64,000 bases of DNA from Dyadobacter sp. 676 (lineage in GTDB: Bacteria > Bacteroidota > Bacteroidia > Cytophagales > Spirosomataceae): positions 496,001 to 560,000 of the forward strand of contig NZ_CP159289.1 in NCBI RefSeq assembly GCF_040448675.1, given 5' to 3'. A program made the translations under genes and the position numbers. Positions 62,957 through 64,000 of the stretch are shown here, one piece after another (position 1 is the stretch's first letter; each line of letters starts with the position of its first letter). Under the pieces are notes generated by a model, which did not search any database, was not told where the DNA came from, and was given only the letters and a program-made list of their open reading frames with translations.

Positions 62957-64000
62957 TTAGAAATTTTTACCATACGCCCTGAGCTTTCTCCACCATACCT
63001 TCGCCAGGCCCGCGGCTTCGGCCCAGCCCGTGGTGAACACGCTCAGGACGCTGAATGGCTGGAAACGGCTGAGTCCCCAGTAACCAATGCCTACGCCGAT
63101 GAGTGTCGGGACAACGCCGGCCATGGCCACGCCGTAAATGCTGCCGGTAATATAAATACCCGCTACCGAGGCAATCACGCTGCCTGCGAGCATGATCAGG
63201 ACTTTGATAAAATTGATCTGGGGCTGATGGATCACATCGAGTGTCAATGCAAAAAAGCGGTCGAGCGGGTACAGGAGCGCGAATGTCATATACAGGCGCA
63301 TGATGTTGGCAGCTTCGGAACCCACGTATTTTTCGCCGCCTATGATGTGGATCGCTACGTCCGCGAGGATTACCGCCCCGATGCAGGCCGGTAACAATGC
63401 CATGGTAATAAGCCCGGCATATCGTTTCATGGTTTCGATCACTTTGGGCCGGTTTCCCTCGTTGTAGGCGGCCGAGAGCTCGGGCATACCGGTAGCGGCG
63501 AAGCTTCGAAGGGGTATTTCGATGATTTCCATCAGCCGCTGTCCGAGGTTGAATACCGCCAGGGCGGCCGGGCCGAGCATGAAGTTGATGATCATCGTAT
63601 TGGACGTTCCGAAAAGATTGGAACTCAATGTGGTGCCCACGGAAAACTTACCGAAATGGAAGATTTCCCGGATGCAGCCGCCGGTACGGTACCTGAAATC
63701 GCCGACCCTTGCCCAGCCCATCGCGATCGTGAAAATGCTCGTCAACGCGGCACCACCCAGGTATGCGTAAATGATATTTTGTAAGTCGGCGGTTTCGGTA
63801 AATGCCATGACCATCACGAAAAGGATGAAAAACCCCTGGCTCAGGAAGCGGATACAAAGCAGCTGGTCGAACCGCTGCTCGGCCTGCACTACACAGGAAG
63901 CGATAAAATAGGGCAACGATGCGATGTAGATAATGCCGAACCACTCCACGAACAATATCACCGACGGATTTTTGAACCAACCCGAAAACAGGAACGCGGG
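62957..64000 (-). CDS. Wzx-type oligosaccharide flippase (5' end cut by window)
   Basis: The frame stays open to the right edge, so the N terminus is missing; 347 residues are visible. They form a polytopic membrane protein of the polysaccharide-transporter/MATE-like fold: SLPYFIASCVVQAEQRFDQLLCIRF, FHFGKFSVGTTLSSNLFGTSNTMIINFMLGPAALAVFNLGQRL and ten or more helices. Wzx proteins flip lipid-linked sugar repeats over the inner membrane. It precedes the broken glycosyltransferase on the same strand by 69 bases, consistent with one surface-polysaccharide cluster reaching beyond the window. Confidence 0.9.
   Translation of the reverse strand, partial: PAFLFSGWFKNPSVILFVEWFGIIYIASLPYFIASCVVQAEQRFDQLLCIRFLSQGFFILFVMVMAFTETADLQNIIYAYLGGAALTSIFTIAMGWARVGDFRYRTGGCIREIFHFGKFSVGTTLSSNLFGTSNTMIINFMLGPAALAVFNLGQRLMEIIEIPLRSFAATGMPELSAAYNEGNRPKVIETMKRYAGLITMALLPACIGAVILADVAIHIIGGEKYVGSEAANIMRLYMTFALLYPLDRFFALTLDVIHQPQINFIKVLIMLAGSVIASVAGIYITGSIYGVAMAGVVPTLIGVGIGYWGLSRFQPFSVLSVFTTGWAEAAGLAKVWWRKLRAYGKNF

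Noticed and set aside
62558..63394. Plus-strand frame over the glycosyltransferase and flippase
   Set aside because: It crosses two convincing minus-strand genes and has no recognisable domain.

Overview
The window looks like chromosomal DNA of a Bacteroidota bacterium of the order Cytophagales. A Dyadobacter-like member of the Spirosomataceae is my best guess, inferred from gene content and not proven. The evidence is a set of Bacteroidota-specific families (DUF3822 beside coaD, DUF1599, a BT_3928-type membrane protein, DUF5683 inside a parA-parB-dapB-lepB cluster), a type IX secretion sorting tail on an esterase, and many upstream TAnnTTTG -7 elements, some with TTG about 19-20 bases further up. 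Shine-Dalgarno sites are weak or absent. No rRNA, tRNA, insertion sequence, prophage or CRISPR array was seen.

Layout. 1-9.3 kb: a cut-off TetR regulator, a PPK1 homologue with a substituted active site, a broken aldo/keto reductase, pyrE with a broken CNNM-type transporter, two NUDIX genes, coaD with DUF3822, and a CBS protein. 9.4-16.1 kb: a RecD-like helicase, a Sua5-type tRNA threonylcarbamoylation enzyme, a GMC dehydrogenase with its subunit-3 partner, and an ABC-F ATPase. 16.2-24.9 kb: a beta-propeller protein, rpsT, cdaA-folP, DUF1599/BT_3928/aroK, a broken FadL-type outer-membrane protein, and a low-complexity lipoprotein. 25-38.4 kb: proS, an FKBP, dprA, a GH13 enzyme, then the chromosome-partition/secretion cluster parA-parB-DUF5683-dapB-lepB-lepB read leftward, a radical SAM protein and an Lrp regulator divergent from ald. 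39.7-51.6 kb: a DEAD-box RNA helicase behind a leader of about 320 nt, ung, apaG, a two-gene membrane operon, and GH43 plus a T9SS-exported esterase. 51.8-64 kb: EcsC, an MlaEFD lipid transporter, an Hpt protein, two glycosyltransferases, a REC-PP2C/STAS/HATPase partner-switching operon ending in an acyltransferase, another glycosyltransferase, and a Wzx-type flippase cut by the window end.

How the genes fit together. Most of the window is housekeeping (pyrimidine, folate, CoA, lysine and shikimate synthesis, translation, repair, chromosome partition). The most system-like part is 55.2-64 kb. There an Hpt protein, a response regulator with a PP2C phosphatase, an STAS protein and a HATPase resemble the parts of the Pseudomonas HptB-HsbR-HsbA switch, and they sit among surface-polysaccharide genes. 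The other strong signals are the PPK1 homologue, which keeps the phospho-histidine but has lost six other catalytic positions, and the structured helicase leader. Five genes need indels to restore one reading frame. Four of these have the break in a G/C run, three of them clearly one base too long, so assembly indels are a serious alternative to gene decay.
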